A stretch of DNA of 64,000 nt from an uncultured Marinifilum sp. Its GTDB lineage: Bacteria; Bacteroidota; Bacteroidia; Bacteroidales; Marinifilaceae. Location: positions 3,336,923 through 3,400,922 of the forward strand of contig NZ_OY781918.1 in NCBI RefSeq assembly GCF_963677195.1, in the 5' to 3' direction. Position numbers and translations under genes: made by a program. Below, piece after piece: positions 26,222-36,029 of this stretch. Under the pieces are notes generated by a model. That model did not search any database. It had not been told where the DNA came from and saw only the letters and a program-made list of their open reading frames with translations. Positions within the stretch are counted from its first letter, which is position 1. Every line of letters begins with the position of its first letter.

Positions 26222-26701
26222 ATGAATAGGAAATTACATCATATTAAACTTAGGTTTATTAAGAGCTCGTTATCTATATTGCTTTTAATATTGCCTTTAT
26301 TTGCTTTTGCTGATGACCTAAAAAATAAGAAAGAAACTTTCGAGCTGCACTCTATTACCTTTGTGCAAAAACAAATAGATGTGAGTAAGAGTGATGAAAT
26401 TCTTTATTTTTCCTTAAGAGCTCATTCCCCAATTGGATTGAATAATGTAATTGTATTTTTTGAATCACCATCGGGAAACGATATTCGCCAAACCTCCTGT
26501 AAATGCAGAAAAAAATCTAAGGTTGGCTTGCTTCTTGGTCGAATTTTATTCAAAAAAAAATCGGAATCAGGAGAATGGAAAATTAAAAAAATTGTGATCG
26601 AAGATCAATGTGGAAATCATAAAACATACCATAGAGAATTTTTAGTGCAAAATAAATTTGCACATTCCTTCCAAATTAAGAATTCACGAATAAAAAAATA
26701 G
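26222..26701 (+). CDS. Secreted protein, function unknown
   Basis: 159 residues with an N-terminal signal peptide ending in LFAFADD. The mature part looks like a single beta-sandwich: alternating hydrophobic strands, ESGEWKIKKIVIEDQCGNHKTY near the end, and three cysteines, two of them in SCKC. The WKI..I.IED..GN pattern recalls Ig-like modules of surface proteins, but I cannot assign a family. Confidence 0.65.
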   Translation: MNRKLHHIKLRFIKSSLSILLLILPLFAFADDLKNKKETFELHSITFVQKQIDVSKSDEILYFSLRAHSPIGLNNVIVFFESPSGNDIRQTSCKCRKKSKVGLLLGRILFKKKSESGEWKIKKIVIEDQCGNHKTYHREFLVQNKFAHSFQIKNSRIKK

Positions 26702-26903
26702 TTTAATCAGTATTCTTTATTTAAATATAGATTTTTTTCCTTATTTATTCTTAATCTTAATTAATAGTAATTCAGATAAATACTATTTTATTAACTATTT
26801 TTAAGTAAGTTACCTAAAACCAAAGCATCAATTATTGCATATTTGTAGTCTCACTTAAGCTAACTAACGATCTAGAATCGTAACACAAAAAAACAACTAA
26901 CAA

Positions 26904-29165
26904 ATGGCAAAAATTACTAAAAAAGATGCCTTAAAGTACCATTCTGAAGGGCGTCCTGGTAAAATTGAAGTTATTCCAACTAAACCTTATCGAACACAAA
27001 GAGATTTAGCCTTGGCATATAGTCCGGGTGTTGCCGATCCCTGTTTAGAGATCGAGAAAAATGCTTCCGATGCATATAAATATACTGCTAAAGGAAATCT
27101 TGTGGCTGTTATTTCTAATGGTACTGCAGTATTAGGTCTTGGAAATATTGGTGCTCTTGCAGGTAAGCCGGTTATGGAAGGAAAAGGACTGCTTTTTAAA
27201 ATATTTGCAGATATCGATGTTTTCGATATTGAAGTAAATCAAACTAATGTGGATAAGTTTGTAGAAACAGTTAAAGCAATTGCACCTACTTTTGGAGGTA
27301 TAAATTTAGAAGATATTAAAGCTCCCGAATGTTTCGAAATAGAAGAACGCCTTAAGAAAGAACTGGATATTCCGGTTATGCACGACGATCAGCATGGTAC
27401 TGCAATTATATCTGCTGCTGGGTTATTAAATGCACTCGAAATAGGCAATAAAAAAATTGAAAATGTAAAAGTTGTTGTGAATGGAGCAGGTGCTGCAGCT
27501 ATTTCATGTACCAAGCTATATATTTCGTTAGGAGTAAAAGCCGAAAATGTTATTATGTGCGATAGTAAAGGCGTTATTAATTCGAAACGGAAAGATTTAA
27601 ATTCGCAGAAAAAACAGTTTGTTACTAATCGGGATATCGATACTCTTGAAGATGCTCTAGTGAATGCCGATGTATTTTTAGGATTATCGGTAGGTGGTAT
27701 CATGAGTAAAAAAATGGTATTATCAATGGCCGAAAATCCTGTTGTTTTTGCACTTGCTAATCCAGATCCAGAGATTTCTTACGATGATGCTACCGATGCA
27801 CGTAAAGATGTAATTGTTGCTACAGGAAGATCCGATTATCCTAATCAGATAAATAATGTTTTAGGTTTTCCATATATTTTTAGAGGAGCCTTAGATGTTA
27901 GAGCTACCGGAATTAATGAGGAAATGAAAATTGCTTCGGTACATGCTATTGCTAAGTTAGCCAAAGATATGGTTCCCGAATCGGTACATGCAGCATACAA
28001 TGAGGCAAATATTGTCTTTGGTCGTAAATATATAATTCCCAAGGCTTTAGATCCTCGTTTGGTTTCAAGTGTTGCTGTAGCTGTTGCAAAAGCAGCTGTT
28101 GAATCGGGTGTGGCTCAAAAAGAAATTAGCGATTGGGATGCTTATGCAGAAGAGTTAAGACAACGACTAGGTGTAGAAAATGAATTACTAAGATCTGTTT
28201 TTAACAAAGCAAAACGATTTCCTAAACGAGTTGTATTTGCCGAAGGAAATAATTTTAATGTATTAAAAGCAGCTCAGATAGTTTTACACGACGGAATTGC
28301 CAAACCTATTATTCTTGGTAATCTTGAAAATATCAATAAAATAATTAGTGAAAACGACCTTGATCTGGAAGGTGCCGATATTATTGATGTTCGTAGTGAA
28401 TCTGAGAAGGAAAGAAGAAATAATTTTGCCGATATTCTTTGCAAAAAAAGAGGGCGCAAGGGATTAACACACAAAGAGGCTATCGAAAAAATGTACGATC
28501 GCAATTATTTTGGTGCCATGATGGTAGAAAATGGCGATGCCGATGCGTTTATCTCTGGTTATGCAACCCGATACTTTGAGGCTTTAAAAATTGCCAGCAA
28601 AGTTATTGGAATGGAAGAAGGTATGAAAACTTTAGTGGGAATGAACATTATAATGACTAAAAAAGGACCTTTATTTTTCGCTGATACTACTGTAAATTCT
28701 GAGCCCACATCCGAATCTTTAGTCGATACTAGTTTAAGTACAGCAAGGGCATTAAAATCTTTTAATGTCGATCCGGTTATGGCAATGGTTTCTTATTCAA
28801 ATTTTGGATCGGTTCGTAAAGGAAGTCCGGTTAAAGCTAATAAGGCTATAGAATTATTGCATAAAAACCATCCAGAATTAGCTATAGATGGTGAAATGCA
28901 GTTAAATTTTGCCTTAGATAAAAATTTAAGAGACAATACATTTGCTTTTACTAAAATTAAAGGGAAAGATGTAAATACTATAATATTCCCAAATTTAAGT
29001 TCTGGTAATATTGCTTATAAATTAATGCAGGATTTGGGTGGCTCCGAAAATATCGGTCCAATTTTACTAGGGACAGCAAAACCTTTCCATATTGTGCCAA
29101 TGGGATGTTCTGTGAGAGAGATAATTAATATGACCGCCATTGCTGTTGTTGATGCACAAGGGTAA
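26904..29165 (+). CDS. maeB: NADP-dependent malic enzyme with C-terminal phosphotransacetylase domain
   Basis: Oxidative decarboxylation of malate to pyruvate with NADP+ reduction. 753 residues. The N-terminal malic enzyme domain (about 1-430) has [11 protein letters not shown], the segment HDDQHGTAI, the dinucleotide loop [10 protein letters not shown] and ALANPDPEI. The C-terminal PTA-like domain (about 435-753) has [16 protein letters not shown] and [11 protein letters not shown]; in MaeB this domain is regulatory, binding acetyl-CoA. Monocistronic, with a strong terminator. Confidence 0.95.
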   Translation: MAKITKKDALKYHSEGRPGKIEVIPTKPYRTQRDLALAYSPGVADPCLEIEKNASDAYKYTAKGNLVAVISNGTAVLGLGNIGALAGKPVMEGKGLLFKIFADIDVFDIEVNQTNVDKFVETVKAIAPTFGGINLEDIKAPECFEIEERLKKELDIPVMHDDQHGTAIISAAGLLNALEIGNKKIENVKVVVNGAGAAAISCTKLYISLGVKAENVIMCDSKGVINSKRKDLNSQKKQFVTNRDIDTLEDALVNADVFLGLSVGGIMSKKMVLSMAENPVVFALANPDPEISYDDATDARKDVIVATGRSDYPNQINNVLGFPYIFRGALDVRATGINEEMKIASVHAIAKLAKDMVPESVHAAYNEANIVFGRKYIIPKALDPRLVSSVAVAVAKAAVESGVAQKEISDWDAYAEELRQRLGVENELLRSVFNKAKRFPKRVVFAEGNNFNVLKAAQIVLHDGIAKPIILGNLENINKIISENDLDLEGADIIDVRSESEKERRNNFADILCKKRGRKGLTHKEAIEKMYDRNYFGAMMVENGDADAFISGYATRYFEALKIASKVIGMEEGMKTLVGMNIIMTKKGPLFFADTTVNSEPTSESLVDTSLSTARALKSFNVDPVMAMVSYSNFGSVRKGSPVKANKAIELLHKNHPELAIDGEMQLNFALDKNLRDNTFAFTKIKGKDVNTIIFPNLSSGNIAYKLMQDLGGSENIGPILLGTAKPFHIVPMGCSVREIINMTAIAVVDAQG

Positions 29166-29188
29166 ATATTTTTAAAAAATAGAGATTG

Positions 29189-29219
29189 GAAAGGATGAAA
29201 ATTGTATTTTCGTCCTTTC
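29189..29219 (+). terminator. Terminator of maeB
   Basis: Thirteen-pair stem GAAAGGATGAAAA / TTTTCGTCCTTTC (one G-U pair), 5-nt loop, then a run of T. Confidence 0.93.
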
Positions 29220-29241
29220 TTTTTTTTAATAGTTTTGTGAG

Positions 29242-29847
29242 ATGAGTGTTATTTACTTTCTTGATTTACTGGGAACTATCGTATTTGCGATTAGTGGAAC
29301 AATGTCGGCAGCAAATAAAAAATTAGATCTTTTTGGTGCTTACTTTACCGGTTTTATAACTGCAATTGGTGGAGGAACTCTTAGAGATGTTATTCTCGGT
29401 AATTTTCCTGTGGGATGGATTAGCGACATAAATTATATAATTGCCATAAGTTTAGGTGTTATGCTAAGTTTCCTGTTTAAACAATATATCATAAAATTGA
29501 AACGTACATTATTTTTATTTGATACCATTGGAATAGGAGTATTTACTATTATAGGAATAGAAAAATCTTTAGCCTTAGGTATTCATCCATTTTTATCAAT
29601 TATTATGGGATTATTTTCGGCTGTAATGGGTGGTGTTATTCGTGATATTTTATGTAATGATATTCCATTAATTTTTAGAAAAGAAATTTATGCTACAGCA
29701 TGTTTAGTTGGTGGTGCTTTATTTATTTTTCTCGACTTTTTATCAATACCATCTTCCTTAAATCAGTTTTTAACTATAAGTTGTATAATTGCATTTCGAC
29801 TTTTGTGTATACGTTTTAAAATTTCACTTCCTGTATTAAAATACTAA
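29242..29847 (+). CDS. TRIC-type cation channel family protein (UPF0126/YadS)
   Basis: 201-residue inner-membrane protein with about seven membrane segments arranged as two related halves. Each half carries a glycine-rich motif, GGGTLRDVILG and GGVIRDILCND, the signature of prokaryotic TRIC channels (UPF0126). Probably a trimeric monovalent-cation channel; the physiological role is unknown. The ATG follows the maeB terminator by about 20 bp. Confidence 0.9.
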   Translation: MSVIYFLDLLGTIVFAISGTMSAANKKLDLFGAYFTGFITAIGGGTLRDVILGNFPVGWISDINYIIAISLGVMLSFLFKQYIIKLKRTLFLFDTIGIGVFTIIGIEKSLALGIHPFLSIIMGLFSAVMGGVIRDILCNDIPLIFRKEIYATACLVGGALFIFLDFLSIPSSLNQFLTISCIIAFRLLCIRFKISLPVLKY

Positions 29848-29918
29848 TCATCAAGAATCTTGTTTCTTTTCAGCATCTAATTTTGTATATTTAGTATGCT
29901 CGCATAAAAACAAGAAGA

Positions 29919-31406
29919 ATGGTAAAAAGTAATAAATCAATTTCCATACAAAAACAATTGCTTCACTTTACTCCAGATGATTCGAGAGTGGTTACACGTT
30001 TTTTTACGCCTGGTAATTCGAAGCGGATTGAAAATATTTTTGACCGAATTCTTCTTTTGTCCGATCAGAAAACTACCCAAATTTTAGACGATACGATTAA
30101 AAGATTTTCTAAGAGACACAGAAATATAAAAAGGATATTTAAAGATAATTTCGACCAAATTAATCAAGAAATTAAATTTAATAATGATTTTACTTTAAAT
30201 CAGAAATTACTTATTGGCTCTTATTTTACAATGGAATATTCTATTGAGTCGGCAGCTTTATTTAATCCTTCGGTTGTTTTACACCCCGAACAAATCGATA
30301 CAGAATCGGACAGAATTAAAGTATTGTTAAGTTTTAGGGCTGTAGGTGAAGGACATATTTCTTCCATTGTTTTTAGACGTGGAATTATTAAATCGAATGG
30401 CGAGCTTGTAATGCAAAAAAATAGTGCCTTGGTTGAAAGAGTAGATCGTACACCCGATCCTTCGTATCATAAAAATGACTTTAGCCTAAAAATGAAAGAA
30501 TTGGGAGCTTATCATTCGGTTGCTAAAATTCTCGACAACTTACTCGAAGAATTTACTTTTGCTGAATTAAAAGAATCAATAGCTCTGTTTCGGAAAAAAA
30601 AAGAACTCAAGCATAAAAAAATAGGCCGAACTTGCGAGGAAGCAATCGATACTTTACTGTGGTTGGCTAATGCAAATTATGAAATTAAATTTTCATCCGA
30701 ATTGGATATTAGTGCGCGAGTGATATTTCCGGTATCTAACAATGAAATTAAAGGAGTTGAAGATGCTCGATTTGTTTTGTTTAAAAATGGAAATGGTTTG
30801 GGAAAGAATGTTTACTATGCTACTTATACTGCCTATAATGGTTTTAAGGCTTTACCACAGTTAATCGAAACAGTCGATTTTTGTCATTTTAAAGTTTCTG
30901 TTTTGTTGGGAGAAGGCTCTAAGGGTAAAGGTATGGCTATTTTTCCTCGGAAAATTAAAGGAAAGTATGTTACAATTTCCCGAAACGATAATGAGAATTT
31001 ATACATCATGTTTTCCGATAATATCAAACATTGGGAGACACCGATACTGTTAAAACCACCATCTTTTTACTGGGAATTTTTCCAAATTGGAAATTGCGGA
31101 TCACCAATAGAAACAGATAAAGGCTGGTTATTACTTATTCATGGAGTTGGTCCTGTTCGCACTTATACAATTAGTGCTATTCTTCTCGATCTCGAAGATC
31201 CAAGCAAAGTAATAGGTCTTTTAAATGAACCTTTCTTAATTCCAAGCGAAGAAGAACGAAATGGCTATGTGCCAAATGTTGTATATTCCTGTGGAGCCAT
31301 TATTCATAAAGATATGCTAATTATTCCTTACGCAATGGCCGATTCAAGATCAGGAATTGCATCCTTACACTTACAGGATCTATTTAATAAAATGATATAC
31401 TATTAA
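29919..31406 (+). CDS. GH130-family glycoside phosphorylase/hydrolase, long form
   Basis: 495 residues with the five-bladed beta-propeller of family GH130, which acts on beta-mannosides by phosphorolysis or hydrolysis. The first blade starts at ALFNPSVVLHPEQ; a helical insertion of about 65 residues (FAELKESIALFRKKKELKHKK) precedes the core motif GVEDARFVLF. Later signatures are MAIFPRKIKGKY, GNCGSPIETDKGWLLLIHGVG and the C-terminal YVPNVVYSCG. Its 3' end overlaps the convergent glycosyltransferase gene by 4 bp. A perfect TAatTTTG lies at 29878-29885. The exact sugar linkage cannot be read from sequence. Confidence 0.88.
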   Translation: MVKSNKSISIQKQLLHFTPDDSRVVTRFFTPGNSKRIENIFDRILLLSDQKTTQILDDTIKRFSKRHRNIKRIFKDNFDQINQEIKFNNDFTLNQKLLIGSYFTMEYSIESAALFNPSVVLHPEQIDTESDRIKVLLSFRAVGEGHISSIVFRRGIIKSNGELVMQKNSALVERVDRTPDPSYHKNDFSLKMKELGAYHSVAKILDNLLEEFTFAELKESIALFRKKKELKHKKIGRTCEEAIDTLLWLANANYEIKFSSELDISARVIFPVSNNEIKGVEDARFVLFKNGNGLGKNVYYATYTAYNGFKALPQLIETVDFCHFKVSVLLGEGSKGKGMAIFPRKIKGKYVTISRNDNENLYIMFSDNIKHWETPILLKPPSFYWEFFQIGNCGSPIETDKGWLLLIHGVGPVRTYTISAILLDLEDPSKVIGLLNEPFLIPSEEERNGYVPNVVYSCGAIIHKDMLIIPYAMADSRSGIASLHLQDLFNKMIYY

Positions 31407-32563
31407 GAGCGAGCATTAAGCTTTACATTTTCTTTATTACTTCGATAATAAAATTTAGCATTAGGAATAGGTTTTTTTATTAATTGAGAATAAAGGTTGA
31501 TGTGTTTTTTTGCTATTACATTCCAGTTTTTTAATTTATTATTCTTGCAAATATTATTTTGTAATTCGGTTCTTAAATCATTATCCTGAAGTAATCTTGT
31601 AATATGAGAAATATATTCTTCATCGGTTTCTGCATAAAAACCACCATTAACTTCGCTTATCCAATTTTTAAAACTCTTTAAATTAGATGTTACAACAGGT
31701 AGATGAAAAGCTGATGCTTGTGCTAAGACTCCACTTTGAGCTCCTTTTAGATAAGGTAAGGCCAAAACATCTGCTGCACTTAAAATTGTATCTAATGTAT
31801 ATTGAGGGAACTTACCATAAAGTACTTTTACGTGATTATTCAAACCTAATTTGTGAATTGTTTCATACAAATTGTCCTTATAATCAGAGTGTTCATTAAT
31901 TCTACTTCTCGAAGCCATTAATAAAACCATATCCTTATTACGAGCAAGTAAATCGGGGAGTAGGGAAAAAATTCTTTCGATATTTTTTGTAGAGCGCAAA
32001 TATCCGGCTAGTAGAAGCACTTTTTTATTTTCTAATTCTAGTAACTTTTTTGAATTTTCTATAATATTTACCTCTCTAACCCCATGAGGGATTACTATTA
32101 TGGGATTTAAGCACTCATAATTATTTTCAAGTATATCTTTTTGAAACGATTCGTGAACAATAAGTGCAGAGCTTAAATTTAAAATGTGTTGAACGATAAT
32201 TTTCTCTTCATATTTAAGATCTTCAAATACGGTATGTAATGTTACAACAACAGGGGTTTCTGACAAATTGCATCTTATTAAGAATTCAATTATTTGAACC
32301 CCTCTTTGATCACCAAACAAGCCAAATTCATGTTCAATATGCACAATATCTGGAGTTAACCTTTCAACATAAAAAAATAACTTGCCTGCAATGTCTTTAT
32401 CCTGAGGTGCATAAACCTCAAATACATTATCTCCAGCAGCACCTAACTGACTTAATATTCTTATTTCTTTTCCATTTTTAGCAACAGCATTACTCAAATA
32501 TTCAGTATAAGTTGCAATTCCACACTCGGTAGGTGGATATGTTGATACATAAGCAATTCTCAT
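31403..32563 (-). CDS. GT4-family glycosyltransferase
   Basis: Retaining GT-B glycosyltransferase, 386 residues. N-terminal MRIAYVSTYPPTECGIATYTEYL with a glycine-rich acceptor loop, DIVHIEHEFGLFGDQRG, then the C-terminal donor domain with LLAGYLRSTKNIERI and LPYLKGAQSGVLAQASAFHLPVV. It lies 10 bp after a second GH130 gene and converges on the first. The group probably builds and remodels an oligo- or polysaccharide, perhaps mannose-containing, with the GH130 enzymes (inference). Confidence 0.9.
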   Translation of the reverse strand: MRIAYVSTYPPTECGIATYTEYLSNAVAKNGKEIRILSQLGAAGDNVFEVYAPQDKDIAGKLFFYVERLTPDIVHIEHEFGLFGDQRGVQIIEFLIRCNLSETPVVVTLHTVFEDLKYEEKIIVQHILNLSSALIVHESFQKDILENNYECLNPIIVIPHGVREVNIIENSKKLLELENKKVLLLAGYLRSTKNIERIFSLLPDLLARNKDMVLLMASRSRINEHSDYKDNLYETIHKLGLNNHVKVLYGKFPQYTLDTILSAADVLALPYLKGAQSGVLAQASAFHLPVVTSNLKSFKNWISEVNGGFYAETDEEYISHITRLLQDNDLRTELQNNICKNNKLKNWNVIAKKHINLYSQLIKKPIPNAKFYYRSNKENVKLNARS

Positions 32564-32573
32564 AATAAAAAAC

Positions 32574-33605
32574 TTAGATTAATAAATTTAATAACTCAGA
32601 TACACTTGTTATAGCAAGACAAATAGTTTCGTCACAGGCTCCGTAATAAATCCACAATTCTCCATTTTCTTTTTCAATTATCCCATTTGTAAATACCACA
32701 TTAGGGAAGAATCCTTTTTTTTCATAGTCTGTTTCAGGCACAAAGACTGGAACATTAGCTTTCTTTAAAATTTTTCTGGGATCATGTAAATCAAGCAATA
32801 GAACTTTTAGAGAATATACACTATTATCTCCTTTGGTATGATAGACTACAAGCCAGCCTTTGTCTGTTTTTATTGGAGATGATCCACCTCCAATTTTTTG
32901 GCTTTCGCTCGAACTTCCATCTGGTCGTAAAAGACAATAATGCTCGCCCCAATTTATCATATCAGGAGAACTTGCATACCATATAGAAGGAAGTCCAAAC
33001 CCCTTGTTATCGGGACGATGAATGGCTACATACTTGTTATTAATTTTCTGAGGGAAAAAAGCTACATCTTTATTTAAGGGAGGAAAAATAATTCCTAATT
33101 TTTTGAGATCTACAAAATCTGTGGTTTTTGCTAACATTGTAACATAGCCATCTCCCGAAACTGCTGTGTAATTAATATAGTAGACATCATCTAGTTTAAC
33201 AATCCGTGCATCTTCTACTCCAAAGCATTCACAAGCTAACTCAGGATATATAAACGGTTGTCCATCTACAGTAAAATGAACACCATCGTAACTTCTGGCA
33301 ATTCGTAAGTGACTAATTGTCGATAAATAATCTTTGCCTTTGTAAAAATAACCTCGTGTATCTTTAATCAATAAATCAGGATCATCCTTTTTAAGTCGAA
33401 TTAAATCGGCTTTTCCATTATTAAAATAGGGAATTGTTACATAGGAATCTTGTGCTAGGCAATTTTCAGCTACTCTCATTAATAATATAATTTCATCCTT
33501 ATATTTTACAGCAGCTGGATTAAAAGTCCCTAATACCTGATAAGAAGGATTTGATGGATTAACATCTTTTGGAAAAATAAGTGGGTTTTCTATATTTCTT
33601 CTCAT
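32574..33605 (-). CDS. GH130-family glycoside phosphorylase/hydrolase, short form
   Basis: 343 residues, the normal length for GH130. Begins ENPLIFPKDVNPSNPSYQVLGTFNPAAVKY; core motif CFGVEDARIV, then FFPQKINNKYVAIHRPD, GGGSSPIKTDKGWLVVYH and FFPNVVFTNG. Expected to act on beta-linked mannosides. It starts 3 bp after the zinc-ribbon gene's stop and ends 10 bp before the GT4 gene, so the three form an operon. Confidence 0.9.
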   Translation of the reverse strand: MRRNIENPLIFPKDVNPSNPSYQVLGTFNPAAVKYKDEIILLMRVAENCLAQDSYVTIPYFNNGKADLIRLKKDDPDLLIKDTRGYFYKGKDYLSTISHLRIARSYDGVHFTVDGQPFIYPELACECFGVEDARIVKLDDVYYINYTAVSGDGYVTMLAKTTDFVDLKKLGIIFPPLNKDVAFFPQKINNKYVAIHRPDNKGFGLPSIWYASSPDMINWGEHYCLLRPDGSSSESQKIGGGSSPIKTDKGWLVVYHTKGDNSVYSLKVLLLDLHDPRKILKKANVPVFVPETDYEKKGFFPNVVFTNGIIEKENGELWIYYGACDETICLAITSVSELLNLLI

Positions 33606-33608
33606 TGT

Positions 33609-34010
33609 CTATGACATTTGAATTAAGTTGTTAAAATTTAGATATTTAGAAGCATGCTCACCATAAGAACTTACTTTGCCATCACTAATTTTATAGGTAC
33701 ATCTTTCTCCATAAACTCCCGAGAATAAAATTTGATACTCCTGATCTTCTTCATCTTGCATAAGTATTTTATAAATATTTTTATGAACTCGTGTATCTTT
33801 AAGACTTTTGTGGCAGCATGGACAAAATATCTGAATAATTTCATTATCTCTTAAATCGAAATATGGATGCTTAAGTATTTCATAATCACCTAAATGTATA
33901 CTAAATAAAAGAATTCCCCTTTGTCCTTCCATATTTTCTGCCGCTAAAATTATTCTTTCATCTACATTAAGATAGGTTCTGCAATTCGGACATAAATAAT
34001 TTGCCTTCAT
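33609..34010 (-). CDS. Zinc-ribbon protein, function unknown
   Basis: 133 residues. Two CxxC pairs, CPNC (Cys7, Cys10) and CPCC (about 63-66), form a probable zinc ribbon, with a beta-rich region between and after them (ILLFSIHLGDYEILKHPYFDL, then EYQILFSGVYGERCTYKI). No catalytic motif. First gene of the zinc-ribbon/GH130/GT4 operon; it may be a small regulator or accessory protein. Confidence 0.7.
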   Translation of the reverse strand: MKANYLCPNCRTYLNVDERIILAAENMEGQRGILLFSIHLGDYEILKHPYFDLRDNEIIQIFCPCCHKSLKDTRVHKNIYKILMQDEEDQEYQILFSGVYGERCTYKISDGKVSSYGEHASKYLNFNNLIQMS

Positions 34011-34154
34011 AACTTTTGTTTTAGTAATTTGATCCTATAAAAAATATACGCCAATAAAAGAAGAAAGTCAATTAAATTATCTAATAATCAAAGTGCTATT
34101 AATAATGCATTAAAGCTGCAAAAATTACCTTAGTCAATAATTTTCATTGCTGTT

Positions 34155-34184
34155 TTTAATTCATTGTTAATTCATATATATTTG
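34155..34184 (+). promoter_or_regulatory. Candidate promoter of the 130-residue membrane protein gene
   Basis: TTTA at 34155-34158, an 18-nt spacer, then a perfect TAtaTTTG at 34177-34184. Transcription would begin about 20 nt before the GTG at 34211, supporting that start. Confidence 0.5.
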
Positions 34185-34210
34185 AGTAAAGGCATTAAAT
34201 TATTTTTGCT

Positions 34211-34603
34211 GTGTATAGATCTAAAAAATTGAAATTAACAATTACCATAATTCGTTGGATTGCAAGATTTATAGGAATATTTCTATTTCTGTTTTTTGTA
34301 TGGTTTGCTATGGAAATTGGGACTCCCGATTTTGATATGATGACTTTACAGGAAATAAAACTTTTTATTGCAAATTTAATGATGCTTGCGGGCCTAATAG
34401 TTGTTTGGAAATTCGAATTTATTGGCAGTATTATATTGATAGGCTCTTATATTTTTTTTTCAATTGTAAATTTTTCATTTTGGATAGGACCGGTGTTTCC
34501 TAATTTTCTATTAATTGGGATTTTACATCTATTTTGCTGGCTTGTTAGCGCAATATCAAAAAATGATAAATACAATTTTAGCATTAATATGTTCTTAAAA
34601 TAA
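34211..34603 (+). CDS. Small membrane protein with GTG start
   Basis: 130 residues with four hydrophobic segments (about 15-33, 48-66, 70-88, 92-115). No catalytic motif and no family I can name. No ATG occurs before residue 34, inside the first loop, so the GTG at 34211 is the likely start; a promoter with a perfect TAnnTTTG lies just upstream. Single gene. Confidence 0.65.
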   Translation: MYRSKKLKLTITIIRWIARFIGIFLFLFFVWFAMEIGTPDFDMMTLQEIKLFIANLMMLAGLIVVWKFEFIGSIILIGSYIFFSIVNFSFWIGPVFPNFLLIGILHLFCWLVSAISKNDKYNFSINMFLK

Positions 34604-34660
34604 ATGCTATAGAACTTAATTAATTCCCTATAAATAGTGAGATTCTAGAGCAAATTTTAC

Positions 34661-34668
34661 TATTTTTG
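34661..34668 (+). promoter_or_regulatory. Candidate -7 element upstream of the double adenylate kinase
   Basis: Perfect TAttTTTG about 37 nt before the ATG at 34705. No clear TTTG partner at the expected distance. Confidence 0.35.
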
Positions 34669-34704
34669 AAATGTAACTAACTTAACAAACATAAATTTAA
34701 CCAC

Positions 34705-35874
34705 ATGTTAAACATCGCATTATTTGGCCCTCCTGGTGCAGGTAAGGGAACTCAATCTAAAATGCTTATAGAAAAATATAATTTGGCCTATATTTCAACA
34801 GGAGATATTCTTCGTAGTGAAATTGCCGATGGTACCGAATTAGGTTTACAAGCAAAAGATATTATTAAAAAAGGAGGATTGGTTCCTGACGAAATTATTG
34901 TTCAAATTATTGAAGAACGAATTCAAACCAATAAAGAAGTAAATGGTTTTCTTTTCGATGGATTTCCCAGAACTACTGTTCAGGCATATATTCTGGAAGG
35001 TTTATTATTAAAAATGAATACCAAGTTAGATTGTATGTTAAGTTTGGAGGTTCCTTCGGATCAGTTGCGCAATCGTTTGTTGGAGCGTGCAAAAAAAGAA
35101 AACAGAGCAGATGATACTGATGAAGTTATTGATGTACGATTGCAAGAATATGACACAAAAACTGCTCCCGTTGCATCTTTCTATAAAGAAAAAGAAATTT
35201 ATCATGGTATTGATGGCTTAGGCGATATCAATCAAATTTTTGAAAGATTAACAAGTGTTGTAAATCAAACTCTCGAAAAATCTTGGATTAATTTGGTGTT
35301 GCTTGGACCTCCAGGATCTGGAAAAGGAACACAAGGGCGTAAATTAGCTGAGAAATTTAACTTAGTCTATATCTCTACCGGTCACCTAATGAGACAAGAA
35401 ATTAAAAAAGGTACTGAAATGGGTAAAAGTGCTAAAACTTATATCGAGAAAGGAGATATTGTACCCGACGAAATTGCCATTAAATTAATTGAGCGCCAAA
35501 TCAAAAAGCATCCAAATGCCAATGGTTTTATATTTAAAGGGTTTCCAAGAACTATTGTTCAAGCATATATTTTAGATGGTTTACTTAGAAAATTAGACTC
35601 AACAGTTACATCAGCAATTGATTTAAATGTTTCAACCTTAGAGTCTATTAAAAGATTAACAGCTCGTAGTAAAACTCATAGCAAAAGAGCCTATGATGCC
35701 GATACTGATATAATTATTCATCGCCTAGAGCAATATGAGAACAGAAGTATTAAGGTAAGTGAATATTATTCAAAACAATCTAAACTTGATGTTATTAATG
35801 GAGTAGGAGATACAGAAGTAATTGCGAATAGATTAAACGATTCGGTGCTTGAATCGTTTAAGAAAATTAGATAA
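34705..35874 (+). CDS. adk: Tandem adenylate kinase with degenerate second domain
   Basis: 389 residues formed by two adenylate kinase domains (about 1-190 and 195-389). Domain 1 has the P-loop GPPGAGKGT, STGDILR, DGFPRT and the short-LID RADDTDEVIDVRL, so it should interconvert ATP + AMP and 2 ADP. Domain 2 keeps the P-loop GPPGSGKGT but has STGHLMR (Asp to His), KGFPRT (Asp to Lys) and a LID segment KRAYDADTDIIIHRL. The two lost Asp residues correspond to the metal-site aspartates of E. coli Adk (from memory). Domain 2 may be regulatory, structural, or active on another substrate. Adenylate kinase is normally a single domain of about 190-215 residues. Confidence 0.92.
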   Translation: MLNIALFGPPGAGKGTQSKMLIEKYNLAYISTGDILRSEIADGTELGLQAKDIIKKGGLVPDEIIVQIIEERIQTNKEVNGFLFDGFPRTTVQAYILEGLLLKMNTKLDCMLSLEVPSDQLRNRLLERAKKENRADDTDEVIDVRLQEYDTKTAPVASFYKEKEIYHGIDGLGDINQIFERLTSVVNQTLEKSWINLVLLGPPGSGKGTQGRKLAEKFNLVYISTGHLMRQEIKKGTEMGKSAKTYIEKGDIVPDEIAIKLIERQIKKHPNANGFIFKGFPRTIVQAYILDGLLRKLDSTVTSAIDLNVSTLESIKRLTARSKTHSKRAYDADTDIIIHRLEQYENRSIKVSEYYSKQSKLDVINGVGDTEVIANRLNDSVLESFKKIR

Positions 35875-35881
35875 TTTGATT

Positions 35882-35914
35882 AAAAAAACCGATTTCTTTT
35901 AAATCGGTTTTTTT
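35882..35914 (+). terminator. Terminator of the double adenylate kinase gene
   Basis: Perfect stem AAAAAAACCGATTT / AAATCGGTTTTTTT with a 5-nt loop and T tail. Confidence 0.94.
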
Positions 35915-36029
35915 TTAATACATAAAATTATTGCTGCTTGACATGATTATAATATCGATTAATCAAATGTAATTATTATAATAGTTTTTATTTTATTAAT
36001 ATTATAGTCTACACTTATTTATATTGCTT

